NCBI RefSeq assembly: GCF_000424685.1
Contig: NZ_KE384224.1
Coordinates: 248,001-312,000 of the forward strand
Source: Methylococcus capsulatus str. Texas = ATCC 19069
Lineage (GTDB): Bacteria > Pseudomonadota > Gammaproteobacteria > Methylococcales > Methylococcaceae
Reading direction: 5' to 3'
Length of the DNA stretch: 64,000 bases
Positions 39,407 to 48,347 of the stretch are shown piece after piece. Numbering within the stretch: the stretch's first letter is position 1; each line of letters begins with the position of its first letter. A model generated the notes under the pieces. It saw only the letters and a list, made by a program, of their open reading frames with translations. It searched no databases and was not told the DNA's origin. A program made the position numbers and the translations under genes.

Positions 39407-40105
39407 ATGCAAAAAATATCCCCCATTCGAATATTCATCGGTTACGATCCGCGCGAAGCGCTGGCTTTCAGTGTGCTGGCCCACAGCATCCACGTTCGGG
39501 CGTCCCGGCCGGTCTCCATCACGCCTTTGATGCTGAGCCAGCTCGGCCAGGTCTACCGGCGGGAGCGCAATCCGCTCCAGTCGACGGATTTTTCTTTCAG
39601 CCGATTCTTGGTCCCGTATCTGTCGGGATTTTCCGGCTGGTCCGTTTTCCTGGACTGCGACATGCTCGTCCTCGACGACATCGCAAAACTCTGGGACCTG
39701 CGGGATGAGCGTTATGCGGTACAGGTGGTCAAACATGACCACGTTCCAGCCGAAGAAATCAAATTCCTGGACGCGGCACAAACCCGCTACGAGAAGAAGA
39801 ACTGGTCCAGCGTCATGCTTTTCGACAACGCAAAATGCAAAGCCTTGACGCCGGATTACGTGAATACCGCATCCGGCCTCGAACTACATCAGTTCAAGTG
39901 GCTGGATGACGAGGCCTTGATCGGTGAAATACCTCATCGCTGGAATCATCTGGTGGGATACGACACCCCCTCACCCGAAGTATCACTCGCGCATTACACC
40001 ATCGGCGGACCCTATTTCGAGGAATACCGCGACTGCGAGTATTCCGAAGAGTGGCGTGCCGAACTCGCCGGCATGTTACGGGTCGACCAGAGACAGGCCC
40101 GCTGA
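39407..40105 (+). CDS. GT8-like glycosyltransferase
   Basis: 232 residues. IRIFIGYDPREALAFSVLAH opens a GT-A fold; SGWSVFLDCDMLVLDDI contains the metal-binding D-x-D motif, and WSSVMLFDNAKC and YDTPSPEVSLAHYTIGGPYF follow. This is the pattern of small GT8-related nucleotide-sugar transferases. No strong ribosome-binding site is seen. Lies 34 bases upstream of TPR paralog 2. Confidence 0.75.
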   Translation: MQKISPIRIFIGYDPREALAFSVLAHSIHVRASRPVSITPLMLSQLGQVYRRERNPLQSTDFSFSRFLVPYLSGFSGWSVFLDCDMLVLDDIAKLWDLRDERYAVQVVKHDHVPAEEIKFLDAAQTRYEKKNWSSVMLFDNAKCKALTPDYVNTASGLELHQFKWLDDEALIGEIPHRWNHLVGYDTPSPEVSLAHYTIGGPYFEEYRDCEYSEEWRAELAGMLRVDQRQAR

Positions 40106-40139
40106 CGGCTGGCTCTCGGTCCGGCGCGGGACTCCACCA

Positions 40140-41882
40140 ATGTTGCTGCGGCTACTCAAAAACCTCTGCTCTCCGGGCAGAGCGGGCATTTTGCGGGAAA
40201 CGGAGGCCGACGAAGCCCCCCCGTCCGGAATGGTTCGTCGCAGTTCCGATGATGCGGAATCCGTCGCCTCCGGTGAGGCGGGGATCGATCAGCTTCATCA
40301 GCAGATCGAGCAAGCCTTGACGGCGGGCGATCTGGCCCTTGCCGAAAGATGTGGCCGGAAAGCTCTGGAACTGCAGCCTGATGCGGCCCTGACCCGTCTC
40401 CATCTCGCCAGGATCAGGCTCGCTCAAAGGCGTCTGGCGGAAGCCTCGGAATGTCTGGAGCGGGCCGAACACTCGCCCGGCCTCGACGCGAAAACCCTCA
40501 ACCGCATCGGGATCGTCTGGCTGGACCTGGACGACTGCGCACGAGCGGAGACATGTTTCCGTTCGGTCCTGGCCAGGGACGACGCCCATGCCTACGCCTG
40601 GTGCAATCTGGGGATCGCCTTGCAACGCAAAGGCGACCTCGGGGACGCTTTGACATGTTTTCGGCGCGCTTTGGAACTGAAGCCGGATTTCGCCGAGGCC
40701 ATGCATAATTGCGGGCTGCTGCTGAGAGACCTGGGCAGGCCCGCGGAAGCGCTGGAGATACTCGAACGGGCTTTGTCGCTGAAGCCGGGGTTTGCGTTGG
40801 CCCAGACCAATATCGGTGTCGTGCTGCAGGACTTCGGCAAGTTCGACGATGCGATCGCAGCCTTCGATCAGGCACTGGAGATGGAGCCGCAGTGCGGCGA
40901 CATCCATCTGACCAAAGCCCACCTGCTGCTTTCGGTCGGGCGTTTCCGTGAAGGCTGGGAGGAACAGGAATACAGGCGTCTGGCTCCGGAGTTTCCACGC
41001 GATCGTTTCCCGTTCCCCGAATGGAAAGGGGAGGACCTTGCCGGAAAAAACCTGCTGGTCTGCGCCGAACAGGGAATCGGCGATGAAATCATGTTGGCCG
41101 GCTGCTTTCCGGATCTGTTTGCAAGAGGCGGCCGCTGCGTGATCGAATGCGATCCCCGACTCGAAACTCTGTATCGGCGTTCTTTTCCACAGGCCGAATT
41201 TGCCGGTAAAAGGTTCAAAAATCCGGACACCTGGCTGGAAGCATTCCACCCCATCGACCTGCAAATACCCCTGGGCAGCCTTCCCCGGTTTTTCCGCAAT
41301 GAAGTTTGCGAGTTTCCCTTCCATTCCGGCTATCTGACGGCCGATCCACGGCGTGTCGGACGCTGGAAAGAACGACTCGCCGCACTGGGGCCGGGGTTGA
41401 AAATCGGCTTGTCATGGCGAGGCGGGACCAGCAGAACCAATGCGTATTTACGGTCGATACCCCTGGAAATCTGGTTGCCGATATTACGGCTGAGGGAGGC
41501 GCATTTCGTAAGCCTTCAGTATACCGATTGCCGGTCCGAACTGGATTCACTCCACTCACGCCATGGCATTCGGATTCATTCCTGGCGCCAGATCGGAAGC
41601 GATTTCGAGGAAACGGCCGCTTTGGTCGCCAGCCTGGATCTGGTCGTCAGCGTCTGTACGGCGGTCGTCCATCTGGCCGGCGCCCTGGGAGTACCGGTGT
41701 GGGTTCTGGTACCGAGTTCGCCGGGCTGGCGGTACGGGCGCGAGGGATCACGCATGCCCTGGTACCCGGCAGCCCGCTTGTTCCGGCAGGTGAAGCCACT
41801 TTATTGGGAACCGGTCATGGCCGAAGTAGGTAATGAACTCGCATGTATGACGACCGTATCATCACCCCGTGAATTTATCTGA
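40140..41882 (+). CDS. TPR-repeat protein with GT9-like glycosyltransferase domain (paralog 2)
   Basis: 580 residues from ATG 40140. About six TPR repeats (residues 50-265, e.g. AYAWCNLGIALQRKGDLGDA) and the same GT9-like C-terminus as paralog 1: LLVCAEQGIGDEIMLAGCFP, LKIGLSWRGGTSR, FVSLQYTDCRSEL, LVVSVCTAVVHLAGALGVPV, MPWYPAARLFRQ. It shares a 45-base identical block with paralog 3. 17 bases separate its stop from paralog 3. Confidence 0.82.
   Translation: MLLRLLKNLCSPGRAGILRETEADEAPPSGMVRRSSDDAESVASGEAGIDQLHQQIEQALTAGDLALAERCGRKALELQPDAALTRLHLARIRLAQRRLAEASECLERAEHSPGLDAKTLNRIGIVWLDLDDCARAETCFRSVLARDDAHAYAWCNLGIALQRKGDLGDALTCFRRALELKPDFAEAMHNCGLLLRDLGRPAEALEILERALSLKPGFALAQTNIGVVLQDFGKFDDAIAAFDQALEMEPQCGDIHLTKAHLLLSVGRFREGWEEQEYRRLAPEFPRDRFPFPEWKGEDLAGKNLLVCAEQGIGDEIMLAGCFPDLFARGGRCVIECDPRLETLYRRSFPQAEFAGKRFKNPDTWLEAFHPIDLQIPLGSLPRFFRNEVCEFPFHSGYLTADPRRVGRWKERLAALGPGLKIGLSWRGGTSRTNAYLRSIPLEIWLPILRLREAHFVSLQYTDCRSELDSLHSRHGIRIHSWRQIGSDFEETAALVASLDLVVSVCTAVVHLAGALGVPVWVLVPSSPGWRYGREGSRMPWYPAARLFRQVKPLYWEPVMAEVGNELACMTTVSSPREFI
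41364..41408 (+). repeat. 45-bp exact direct repeat, copy 1 (in TPR paralog 2)
   Basis: This segment encodes the stretch before the K-I-G-x-SWRGG motif and is identical over 45 bases to 43019-43063 in paralog 3, while the flanking DNA has diverged. Confidence 0.85.
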
Positions 41883-41899
41883 CATAGGGTAGCTCGACG

Positions 41900-43534
41900 A
41901 TGGTATCCGTATTGGACGAGGTTCAGAGTGAGGCGGAAATATGTTTTCAGCACGGGATGGCGGAACTGGCCGCAAACGATATTGATTCCGCGCTGAGATG
42001 GCTTGAACGAGCCATAGACCACGATCCTGAATACTCCTCCGCATATGCCGCGTTGGGTGACATCTATCAACGCACAAATGATCCGGTCGAGGCGGATTAC
42101 TGTTTACGGATGGCCTTACGCTGCTCCCCGGATTCCTCTGAAATTCTGCATAAGCTGGCCAGAAATTGCGTCACTCTCGGAAATAGATCAGAAGCCCTCG
42201 CTCTCCTCAGGGAAGCCAAGGATCGTCATTCCGGATCGGTGGACTTTTTGGCCCAGCTTGCATTGATCTATGACGATTTGGATGAAACCGATCTGGCGAT
42301 TTGCACCTGGGAGGAAGTGATTGCGCTGAATCCCCTGGATGCTTCGGCGCATAACAATTTGGGGCTGCAGTGGCATTATGGAAAAGGCGATGTCGACAAA
42401 GCATTGGACTGCTTCATGCGGGCACTGCAGTTGAATCCCTGTCTGACCGAGGCGCGCTTCAATCTTTATCAGGCCAAGGCCGATGCGGGCAAGGTCGATG
42501 AAGCCCTCGCGGGTTTCGAATCCATGCTGGCAGAACCGTTTCGTGAAGAAGTCAGGTTTCACCGTTCCATCGTGCTCCTGAAGAACCGGCGCTTCGGCGA
42601 GGGATGGCGGGAGTATCACCTCCGCTGGCGTTACCGTGGCACGCAGAGCCGCTCTTTCCCGTTTCCGAACTGGGACGGCCAGCCGTGTACCGGAAAAACC
42701 TTACTGGTTTACGGCGAGCAAGGGTTGGGGGATGAAATCATGTTTGCATCCTGCCTCAGGGATTTGCAGGAGAAAACCGGAGCGAAAATAGTTCTGGAAT
42801 GTAACGTCCGTTTGGAAAGCCTGTTTCGGCGTTCGTTTCCGGAAGTAACGGTCATCGGCGGGTCGAAAGCACAAACCGGTGTCGATGGTCTCGTCAATGG
42901 GGCGACCATCGATTTCCAGATGGCGATAGGGGATCTTCCCGGTATGTTTCGCGCCGAGGAGGCCGCTTTTCCCAATCATCGGGGTTATCTCGTGGCCGAT
43001 CCGAAGCGCGTGACATTTTGGAAAGAACGACTCGCCGCACTGGGGCCGGGGTTGAAAATCGGCATCTCCTGGCGCGGGGGCCAGGGGAAAACCCGGCGGG
43101 AGGCACGTTCGATTCCACTCCAGGAGTGGCATCCGATCCTGGCGGCCGAGGGTAGGTATTTCGTGAGCCTGCAATACACCGACTGTCGTCAGGAATTGCA
43201 GGCTTTGGAGGAGCACCATGGAATCGTTATCCATCATTGGCAGGAAGCCATCGACGACTATGATGAAACCGCTGCTTTGGTCATGGCGCTGGACAAAGTC
43301 ATCACGGTGTGCACGTCGATCGTTCATTTGACCGGAGCCTTGGGACGTCCAGCCTGGGTACTGGTTCCCCGGGTGCCGGAATGGCGGTATCTCGCCTCGG
43401 GAGAGACCATGCCGTGGTACCCCTCGGTGCGGCTGTTCCGTCAGCCCCGCGCGGGCGACTGGGCACCCGTGCTGCGTGATATCGCATGGAAACTGGGTAC
43501 CGTCGCCCGTCGAGTGGATCATGACCACGGATGA
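41900..43534 (+). CDS. TPR-repeat protein with GT9-like glycosyltransferase domain (paralog 3)
   Basis: 544 residues; TPR repeats from about residue 10 to 240 start directly at the N-terminus, without the leader seen in paralogs 1 and 2. The C-terminus repeats the family blocks LLVYGEQGLGDEIMFASCLR, LKIGISWRGGQGK, FVSLQYTDCRQEL, VCTSIVHLTGALGRPAWVL, MPWYPSVRLFRQ. It sits 97 bases upstream of the pilin gene on the same strand, which is the main hint that these proteins act on pilin. Confidence 0.82.
   Translation: MVSVLDEVQSEAEICFQHGMAELAANDIDSALRWLERAIDHDPEYSSAYAALGDIYQRTNDPVEADYCLRMALRCSPDSSEILHKLARNCVTLGNRSEALALLREAKDRHSGSVDFLAQLALIYDDLDETDLAICTWEEVIALNPLDASAHNNLGLQWHYGKGDVDKALDCFMRALQLNPCLTEARFNLYQAKADAGKVDEALAGFESMLAEPFREEVRFHRSIVLLKNRRFGEGWREYHLRWRYRGTQSRSFPFPNWDGQPCTGKTLLVYGEQGLGDEIMFASCLRDLQEKTGAKIVLECNVRLESLFRRSFPEVTVIGGSKAQTGVDGLVNGATIDFQMAIGDLPGMFRAEEAAFPNHRGYLVADPKRVTFWKERLAALGPGLKIGISWRGGQGKTRREARSIPLQEWHPILAAEGRYFVSLQYTDCRQELQALEEHHGIVIHHWQEAIDDYDETAALVMALDKVITVCTSIVHLTGALGRPAWVLVPRVPEWRYLASGETMPWYPSVRLFRQPRAGDWAPVLRDIAWKLGTVARRVDHDHG
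43019..43063 (+). repeat. 45-bp exact direct repeat, copy 2 (in TPR paralog 3)
   Basis: Identical to 41364-41408; see that entry. Confidence 0.85.
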
Positions 43535-43631
43535 ACGCTCCGCCCTTCCGGCAACGCGAAGTCTCTGCTATGTTTATGCAAGTGGTGCAAGCCACTAATC
43601 CCGCAGGTGGTGATTAAAACAAGGAGATGAT

Positions 43632-44048
43632 ATGAAAGCGCTACAGAAAGGTTTTACACTGATCGAGCTGATGATCGTCGTGGCGATCATCGGTGTCCTG
43701 GCAGCGGTCGCTCTGCCGGCCTATCAGGACTATACGGTCCGGGCGAAAGTGTCGGAATTGATTCTTGCCGGCAGCAAATTCAGGACGGATATCACCGAAA
43801 AGTGCCAGCTGGCCGGCTCATGTACCGGCTCAGGAACGAGCATGACGGTTGCGATTGGGGGCAAGATAGCGACAGGCAGCGACGTTGGCGACAACGGAAC
43901 GATCGTGATACAGGGAAGTACTGCCACTGACAGCGTGGGCGCAGCCGTGAGCATCACCTTGACCCCCAGTTGGAATAGTACGCTGGGATCGGCGGTCTGG
44001 TCGTGCACCGGCGCTCCGGCTAGATATGTTCCTGGTTCATGTCGCTGA
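43632..44048 (+). CDS. pilA: Type IVa major pilin
   Basis: 138 residues. The class A prepilin leader is six residues, MKALQKG, cleaved before Phe8; [19 protein letters not shown] then [13 protein letters not shown] is the N-terminal helix with Glu5. C-terminal Cys pair [16 protein letters not shown] forms the D-loop, and a second pair (KCQLAGSC) lies in the alpha-beta loop. Ser/Thr-rich stretches (GSGTSMT, GSTATDS) are possible O-glycosylation sites. AAGGAG is five bases before ATG. It overlaps the convergent GT41 gene by 12 bases. Confidence 0.95.
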   Translation: MKALQKGFTLIELMIVVAIIGVLAAVALPAYQDYTVRAKVSELILAGSKFRTDITEKCQLAGSCTGSGTSMTVAIGGKIATGSDVGDNGTIVIQGSTATDSVGAAVSITLTPSWNSTLGSAVWSCTGAPARYVPGSCR

Positions 44049-46136
44049 TATTTGGCGACGGCTTGGATAAGCGTCCATCGGGGCGCTTATCCCAATCCTC
44101 GCGGAACTTTGTTTTTTCTCGGTACACCAGTGACTCCAAAAGAAGCGATACGCTTTCTCCAGTTCCCTTGTAAACCGGCAATGGTCGATCAATTGGGATT
44201 GGAGAAAACGGGACCGGAGTTCCGATCTCAATTGCTCGATTTCTGACGAATCACGGCTGAGTTCGAGCGCAATGGATACATAGTCGGTTTTATTGCTGGC
44301 GATAAGGTGCGGCAATCCTAGATTCATCAACATACTGAGCGTCTGACGACCCGCCAGCCGTTGCTGTTCCAATGTGATCACCGGCACCCCCATCCACAAT
44401 GCGTCGAAACTGGTGAAACCGCCGCAAAAGGGAAAGGGGTCGAGTGCAATGTCGATTTCGTGATAGGTCTGTGCGAACTTTTCCAGAGAAGTCGCGGGCC
44501 GAAGTTCCAGCCGCGCCGGGTCTAAGCCTCGTTCGACACAAAGAGCGCGAAACCTCTCGAGATTGAGCCTGTCGCACAGCGCGACCGTCTGAATGAGCAA
44601 GCGGCTGGTCGGCGACGCCGCCAGAATTTGTGCCCAGAGGTCGAGTACCTCGGTGTTGATCTTAGCCAAATTGTTCAGACAACCGAAGGTGATGTAACCG
44701 TTCCGCTTCGCAGGTAATTGCCCCACCTCCGGCATGTCGGGATAAGGGTGGTAATAAAGACGAGTATGCGGCATACGGTACAGCCTTTCGGAGAAATACT
44801 GCTTTTGATCAGGAGGGGATGAATACGGATCGGTGATGAACCAATCCATCGTGGCCAGCCCCGTGGTATCGAAATAGCCGAGCCAGCTCACCTGGACTGG
44901 CGCTGGTTTACGGGCAAAAACCAAGGGCTGGGTATGGGAGGTATGCCCTGACAAGTCCACGAGAATATCGACACGGTCCTCACGGATGAACGCAGCCACT
45001 TCATCGTCAGAAGCACCATGAACATGGCGCCATTGATCCGAAAGTGCAGCAATCCTGCGGCTCATGTCGTCTTCCTTTTCCCCGATGTGATAACAAAAGA
45101 CCGAGAACCGCTCCCGGTTCCGGTGCTCGAGTACGGGCAGGAAATTGTGGCCGACGACGTGCTGTCTGAGGTCGGGCGATAGATATCCTATCTTGAGGGG
45201 ACGCTCCGGATCGCGCTCGTTCGGAAATTCCGGCTCGACCGGATAATGGGGTAAGGCCAGTTGTTTTTCCCAGTTTCGCACTTCAGCTTCGTGCATCGCA
45301 GCCGTCAAATTGGGTTCATAATTCAGGCCGGCGAGCAATGCCGAAAATGCATGGTATTTGTCTGGTGCCGACTTCACGCACAACCGATAGTGTGTTCGGG
45401 CTTCCTCTACGCGCCCGAGCTGAACCAAACAGCGAGCGAGATTATTGCGGATTCCGGCGTGTTCGGGGTTTGCTTCCAGCAACGCCTGGTGTTGCAGGAT
45501 GGCCTCACTGAGCCGATTCCGGTGCTCCAGCGCCCGGGCCAGAATGACCCCCGCCGCATAGCGTTCATAGCCGTCCCTGAGTTTCGACTCGAGTACCGAG
45601 ATTCCCCGGTCCACCATCGCTGAGTCTTTGAGCACGATCCCCGCACCAACGAGGGCAGAAGCGAAAGCGACGTCGGCCTCATGATCGGGATCAATTTCCA
45701 GCAGCCGTTCGAACGCGGCCACGGCTTCGGGATGACGTTTCGCTTCCACCAGAGCCAGCCCGAGGTTCATCCATGCCTCAATACGCTGCGGATCAAGCCG
45801 CGTGGCATCCTGCAGAGCCTGAATGCCGAGATCGATGGCACCGTCTGCAAGGTATGCGTTGCCCAGGTTAAAATAATAAAGGCTCTCATTGGGCGCGTAT
45901 TCGAGTGCCTTGGAAATCAAGGCGACAGCCCGCGAGTTCTGTCCTTTTCGAAGAGCGACAACTCCGGCAAGATGCAATATATTTGCGTCGTTGGGCTTGC
46001 GCTCAAGCAGGGCCAGAACGGCTTGTTCCGCCTTATCTATCTGTCCTTTCTCTATTAATTCCTCGGCATGGCAAATACCTTTGGTTCCATGGATGGTCGC
46101 GGATGCAAATTCACGCAAGAGGCGCCAAAATATCAT
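44037..46136 (-). CDS. TPR/GT41 O-GlcNAc-transferase-like protein (SPINDLY type)
   Basis: 699 residues. TPR repeats fill about residues 25-290. The GT41 domain follows: [61 protein letters not shown], the [16 protein letters not shown] segment and [20 protein letters not shown]. Bacterial GT41 enzymes glycosylate Ser/Thr of proteins, such as flagellins or surface proteins. It is convergent with pilA and shares its last 12 bases. GT2 gene lies 15 bases upstream, so the two form a minus-strand pair. Confidence 0.88.
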   Translation of the reverse strand: MIFWRLLREFASATIHGTKGICHAEELIEKGQIDKAEQAVLALLERKPNDANILHLAGVVALRKGQNSRAVALISKALEYAPNESLYYFNLGNAYLADGAIDLGIQALQDATRLDPQRIEAWMNLGLALVEAKRHPEAVAAFERLLEIDPDHEADVAFASALVGAGIVLKDSAMVDRGISVLESKLRDGYERYAAGVILARALEHRNRLSEAILQHQALLEANPEHAGIRNNLARCLVQLGRVEEARTHYRLCVKSAPDKYHAFSALLAGLNYEPNLTAAMHEAEVRNWEKQLALPHYPVEPEFPNERDPERPLKIGYLSPDLRQHVVGHNFLPVLEHRNRERFSVFCYHIGEKEDDMSRRIAALSDQWRHVHGASDDEVAAFIREDRVDILVDLSGHTSHTQPLVFARKPAPVQVSWLGYFDTTGLATMDWFITDPYSSPPDQKQYFSERLYRMPHTRLYYHPYPDMPEVGQLPAKRNGYITFGCLNNLAKINTEVLDLWAQILAASPTSRLLIQTVALCDRLNLERFRALCVERGLDPARLELRPATSLEKFAQTYHEIDIALDPFPFCGGFTSFDALWMGVPVITLEQQRLAGRQTLSMLMNLGLPHLIASNKTDYVSIALELSRDSSEIEQLRSELRSRFLQSQLIDHCRFTRELEKAYRFFWSHWCTEKKQSSARIGISAPMDAYPSRRQISAT
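44065..44092 (+). terminator. 9-bp perfect hairpin downstream of pilA
   Basis: GGATAAGCG (44065-44073) pairs exactly with CGCTTATCC (44084-44092) around a ten-base loop, 17 bases after the pilA stop and inside the end of the GT41 gene. There is no immediate T-run (TTTTTT occurs only 20 bases later), so it could be a 3' stabiliser of the pilin mRNA. Confidence 0.5.
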
Positions 46137-46151
46137 ATCCGCCTCGATACC

Positions 46152-47204
46152 CTAATGCGGCGCTGCATCGGTGTTTGAATGCACATGATTCTCGGCGGCC
46201 GTTTTCAGGAATCGCAGGTCTTCATTGTCTGGATATAAATTAACATACCTGGAGCAAAGCCTCAGTACAGACGACCACTCACCCAGAGATGCATGGAACC
46301 TTACAAGTTTGACAAGCTGTTCAGCGCGTTCCGTATCGGTCAAACGGCACCATGGGGCGTCGAGATGTCCCAGAATGATATTGTTACTCGCCTGAAGCTT
46401 CAGATGATCAGGCGTATATCGCTCTATCATTCTCCATTTGGATTCAAGCTGACGTTTATCATTTCGAGAGTTTTGAGCAGCATGAACCCTGTATTCAAAG
46501 ACAGGTTCATCGCAGAAGGCATGGTGCTTATCCGGGAGTGCAGACAAATAACGAAAAATCTTTACATTGAGGCTCCAGTCTTCGGCCAGCATCGTTTCGT
46601 CATAGCCGCCCACAGCTTCAAAAAGGCTGCGTCTGATCATGGAGGTATGGACGAAAATACAATTCTTATGTGTTATAAGATATAGGTAAACATCTTTGGC
46701 ATCCTTTTGCAGAAGCTCGATCGCATGAGGCGTATGACACACGCCTTTTCTCGTGTTAGTGGAGTCGTCCAAACCATGTCCATTGCAATATAAAATATAT
46801 AGGTCCCTATTACTTTTCAATATATCAACTTGCCTCTCTATTCTGCCAGGCAAAAACAGGTCATCCGAAGAAAAAGGGATGAATAGATCTCCGCTTGCCA
46901 TCGAGGCCGCCCGGTTCAGGGTGAATGCAGGGCCGCGATTCACTTCGTTTTGATACACCCTCATAGGTATGGGCGAAATTTTCCTAAGCCCCTCTAAAAT
47001 GGCAAAGGTGTCGTCGCCTGACGCGTCGTCGACGGCGACTATCTCGAAATTTGGGTAGTTCTGGTCCCAGATGCTTCTCACGGTTTCTTCCACATACAGC
47101 TCATGATTGTAAGCCGGTATAAGGACGCTTACCTTGCATTGGCTGGTCCCAAAATATTTTGATTTTTCATTAAAAATATTCTTTATTATTTTGACCAAAA
47201 ACAT
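46152..47204 (-). CDS. GT2 family glycosyltransferase, AT-rich
   Basis: 350 residues. GT-A start KVSVLIPAYNHELYVEETVR, VDDASGDDT (first Asp motif), FIPFSSDDLFLPG (metal D-D), then a less conserved C-terminal half. The DNA is visibly more AT-rich than all neighbours (runs such as TTATTATT), including its start region, which suggests recent acquisition. It is transcribed with the GT41 gene. Substrate unknown. Confidence 0.83.
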   Translation of the reverse strand: MFLVKIIKNIFNEKSKYFGTSQCKVSVLIPAYNHELYVEETVRSIWDQNYPNFEIVAVDDASGDDTFAILEGLRKISPIPMRVYQNEVNRGPAFTLNRAASMASGDLFIPFSSDDLFLPGRIERQVDILKSNRDLYILYCNGHGLDDSTNTRKGVCHTPHAIELLQKDAKDVYLYLITHKNCIFVHTSMIRRSLFEAVGGYDETMLAEDWSLNVKIFRYLSALPDKHHAFCDEPVFEYRVHAAQNSRNDKRQLESKWRMIERYTPDHLKLQASNNIILGHLDAPWCRLTDTERAEQLVKLVRFHASLGEWSSVLRLCSRYVNLYPDNEDLRFLKTAAENHVHSNTDAAPH

Positions 47205-47254
47205 ATCGTTATCAATCAGGCTATCAAATAGCGGTCAGTGATTCGACATTGGGC

Positions 47255-47395
47255 ATGGCAAGAGTGGATGCCCGGAAATCACCCCGTGAAGTCCGGGACG
47301 AAATGCGTCGGCAGGCGCTGAGGATGCAATCCTTTTGGAAGGACATTGCGCGGGCAGAGGCGATGAACACCGAATTTGTACGCCGGATTCAGTGA
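47255..47395 (+). pseudogene. Possible IS630-type transposase N-terminal remnant
   Basis: A 46-residue ORF beginning MARVDARKSPREVRDEMRRQ resembles the N-terminus of IS630-type transposase OrfA (M-x-R-x-D-A-R-x..R.x..E.R.Q), then departs from the family and stops. It sits where the AT-rich GT2 gene ends. The match is from memory and short, so it is tentative. Confidence 0.4.
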
Positions 47396-47722
47396 GCGTT
47401 TGATCGGCGACAGCGGTCCCGACAACCTGAAAGTGTCTCCTGCCAAACGCGTGACCGCAGGGTTGACCGGCCGTAGAGAGCGAATCGAAGTCTTCAGGTT
47501 GTCTGTTCATACGATTTTCCTTGTTCTGTAATCGTGATTTTATTTTTGGCAAGGGATTGTCCAACGGCAAAGGTTAGCCGCGGGCTGGGCTAATGCCCCC
47601 GGCCGTCTGCATACAGTGTTGTACCGCTTTTGGCTTTGCCAGACTTTTACATTTTGAGTATAGCCAGAATTTCATCCAAGGCTATAAGGTGGCTTTCTCG
47701 TGTGTAACTCATTGAGGCAAGC
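47396..47722. other. Non-coding stretch between IS remnants
   Basis: No supported gene. It contains AT-rich patches and open frames without family features. It separates the IS630-like remnant from the IS200/IS605-like remnant and probably consists of decayed mobile DNA. Confidence 0.5.
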
Positions 47723-48104
47723 CCCCGGCTCTGCCGGGGAACTCACGGGGTTGGACCTTTGCAGCGGTCGTCGTGAACCTGAAATCTCGGCCAAGAGATA
47801 GAGGTCCACGATGAAAGACCAACAGAGTTGGTCTCACACCCGATGGGATTGTAAATATCACGTGGTATTCATTCCGGAGAGACGGAAGAAGCGGCTTTTT
47901 GGAGCACTGAAGCGGCATTTGGGCAAGCTGTTCCATGAGTTTGCCGGGCACGCGGATTCGAAGATCGTGGAGGGCCATCTGATGGCGGACCACGTGCATA
48001 GGAGCATCAGCATCAGTACGCGGTGTCGAACGTGGTGAGTTACATCGAGGGTAAGAGTGCGATTCAAATTGCCCGAAAATTATGAACCTCCGGCTTTGCC
48101 GGGG
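47723..48104 (+). mobile_element. IS200/IS605-like element, decayed, with terminal hairpins
   Basis: The transposase remnant at 47811-48085 is flanked by matching hairpins: CCCCGGC-TCT-GCCGGGG (47723-47739) and CCTCCGGC-TTT-GCCGGGG (48087-48104). Subterminal hairpins are how IS200/IS605 single-strand transposases recognise their ends; REP-associated RAYT elements look similar. Confidence 0.6.
47811..48085 (+). pseudogene. Frameshifted IS200-type TnpA transposase (Y1, HUH)
   Basis: The frame starting MKDQQSWSHTRWDCKYHVVF contains HLMADHVH, the HUH histidine pair, and stops at 48038. The remainder, QYAVSNVVSYIEGKSAIQIA, lies one base out of frame to 48085 and contains the position of the catalytic Tyr. 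Thus the metal-binding and nucleophile parts are no longer joined, and the C-terminal third is also missing. It is inactive. Confidence 0.75.
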
Positions 48105-48347
48105 TTGATTCAACCAATCCCCGAATCCGTGTCCATGACCGGTGCCTTTGCGGAGCGCGGGTCTTCTTCATGGAGAGCGGGCCCGCGATCGGGAGATCCT
48201 CCTGAACGGCGTGAAACACCGTGACGAGCGGGCGGGTTCGGCCGAGGCCTTGCGAAGAAACGACGCCGCCCGATACGGCGGTTCCCGCGACACGGTCTCT
48301 TCATCCGGTTGCGCCTGGTGGGATGAGCAGGCTCTCCCAGAGTGGCT

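Noticed and set aside
43535-43631. Sigma-54 promoter for pilA
   Set aside because: No GG-N10-GC pair in good context was found in the 97 bases before the gene, although many pilA genes use sigma-54; it may lie inside the upstream gene.
47235-47570. 111-codon minus-strand frame over the IS630-like remnant
   Set aside because: It spans decayed mobile DNA, has no domain and conflicts with the better-supported remnant on the plus strand.
48105-48347. Possible gene between the IS200-like remnant and the MFS gene
   Set aside because: Frames on both strands are Arg-rich, without start signals or recognisable domains; probably non-coding or decayed DNA.
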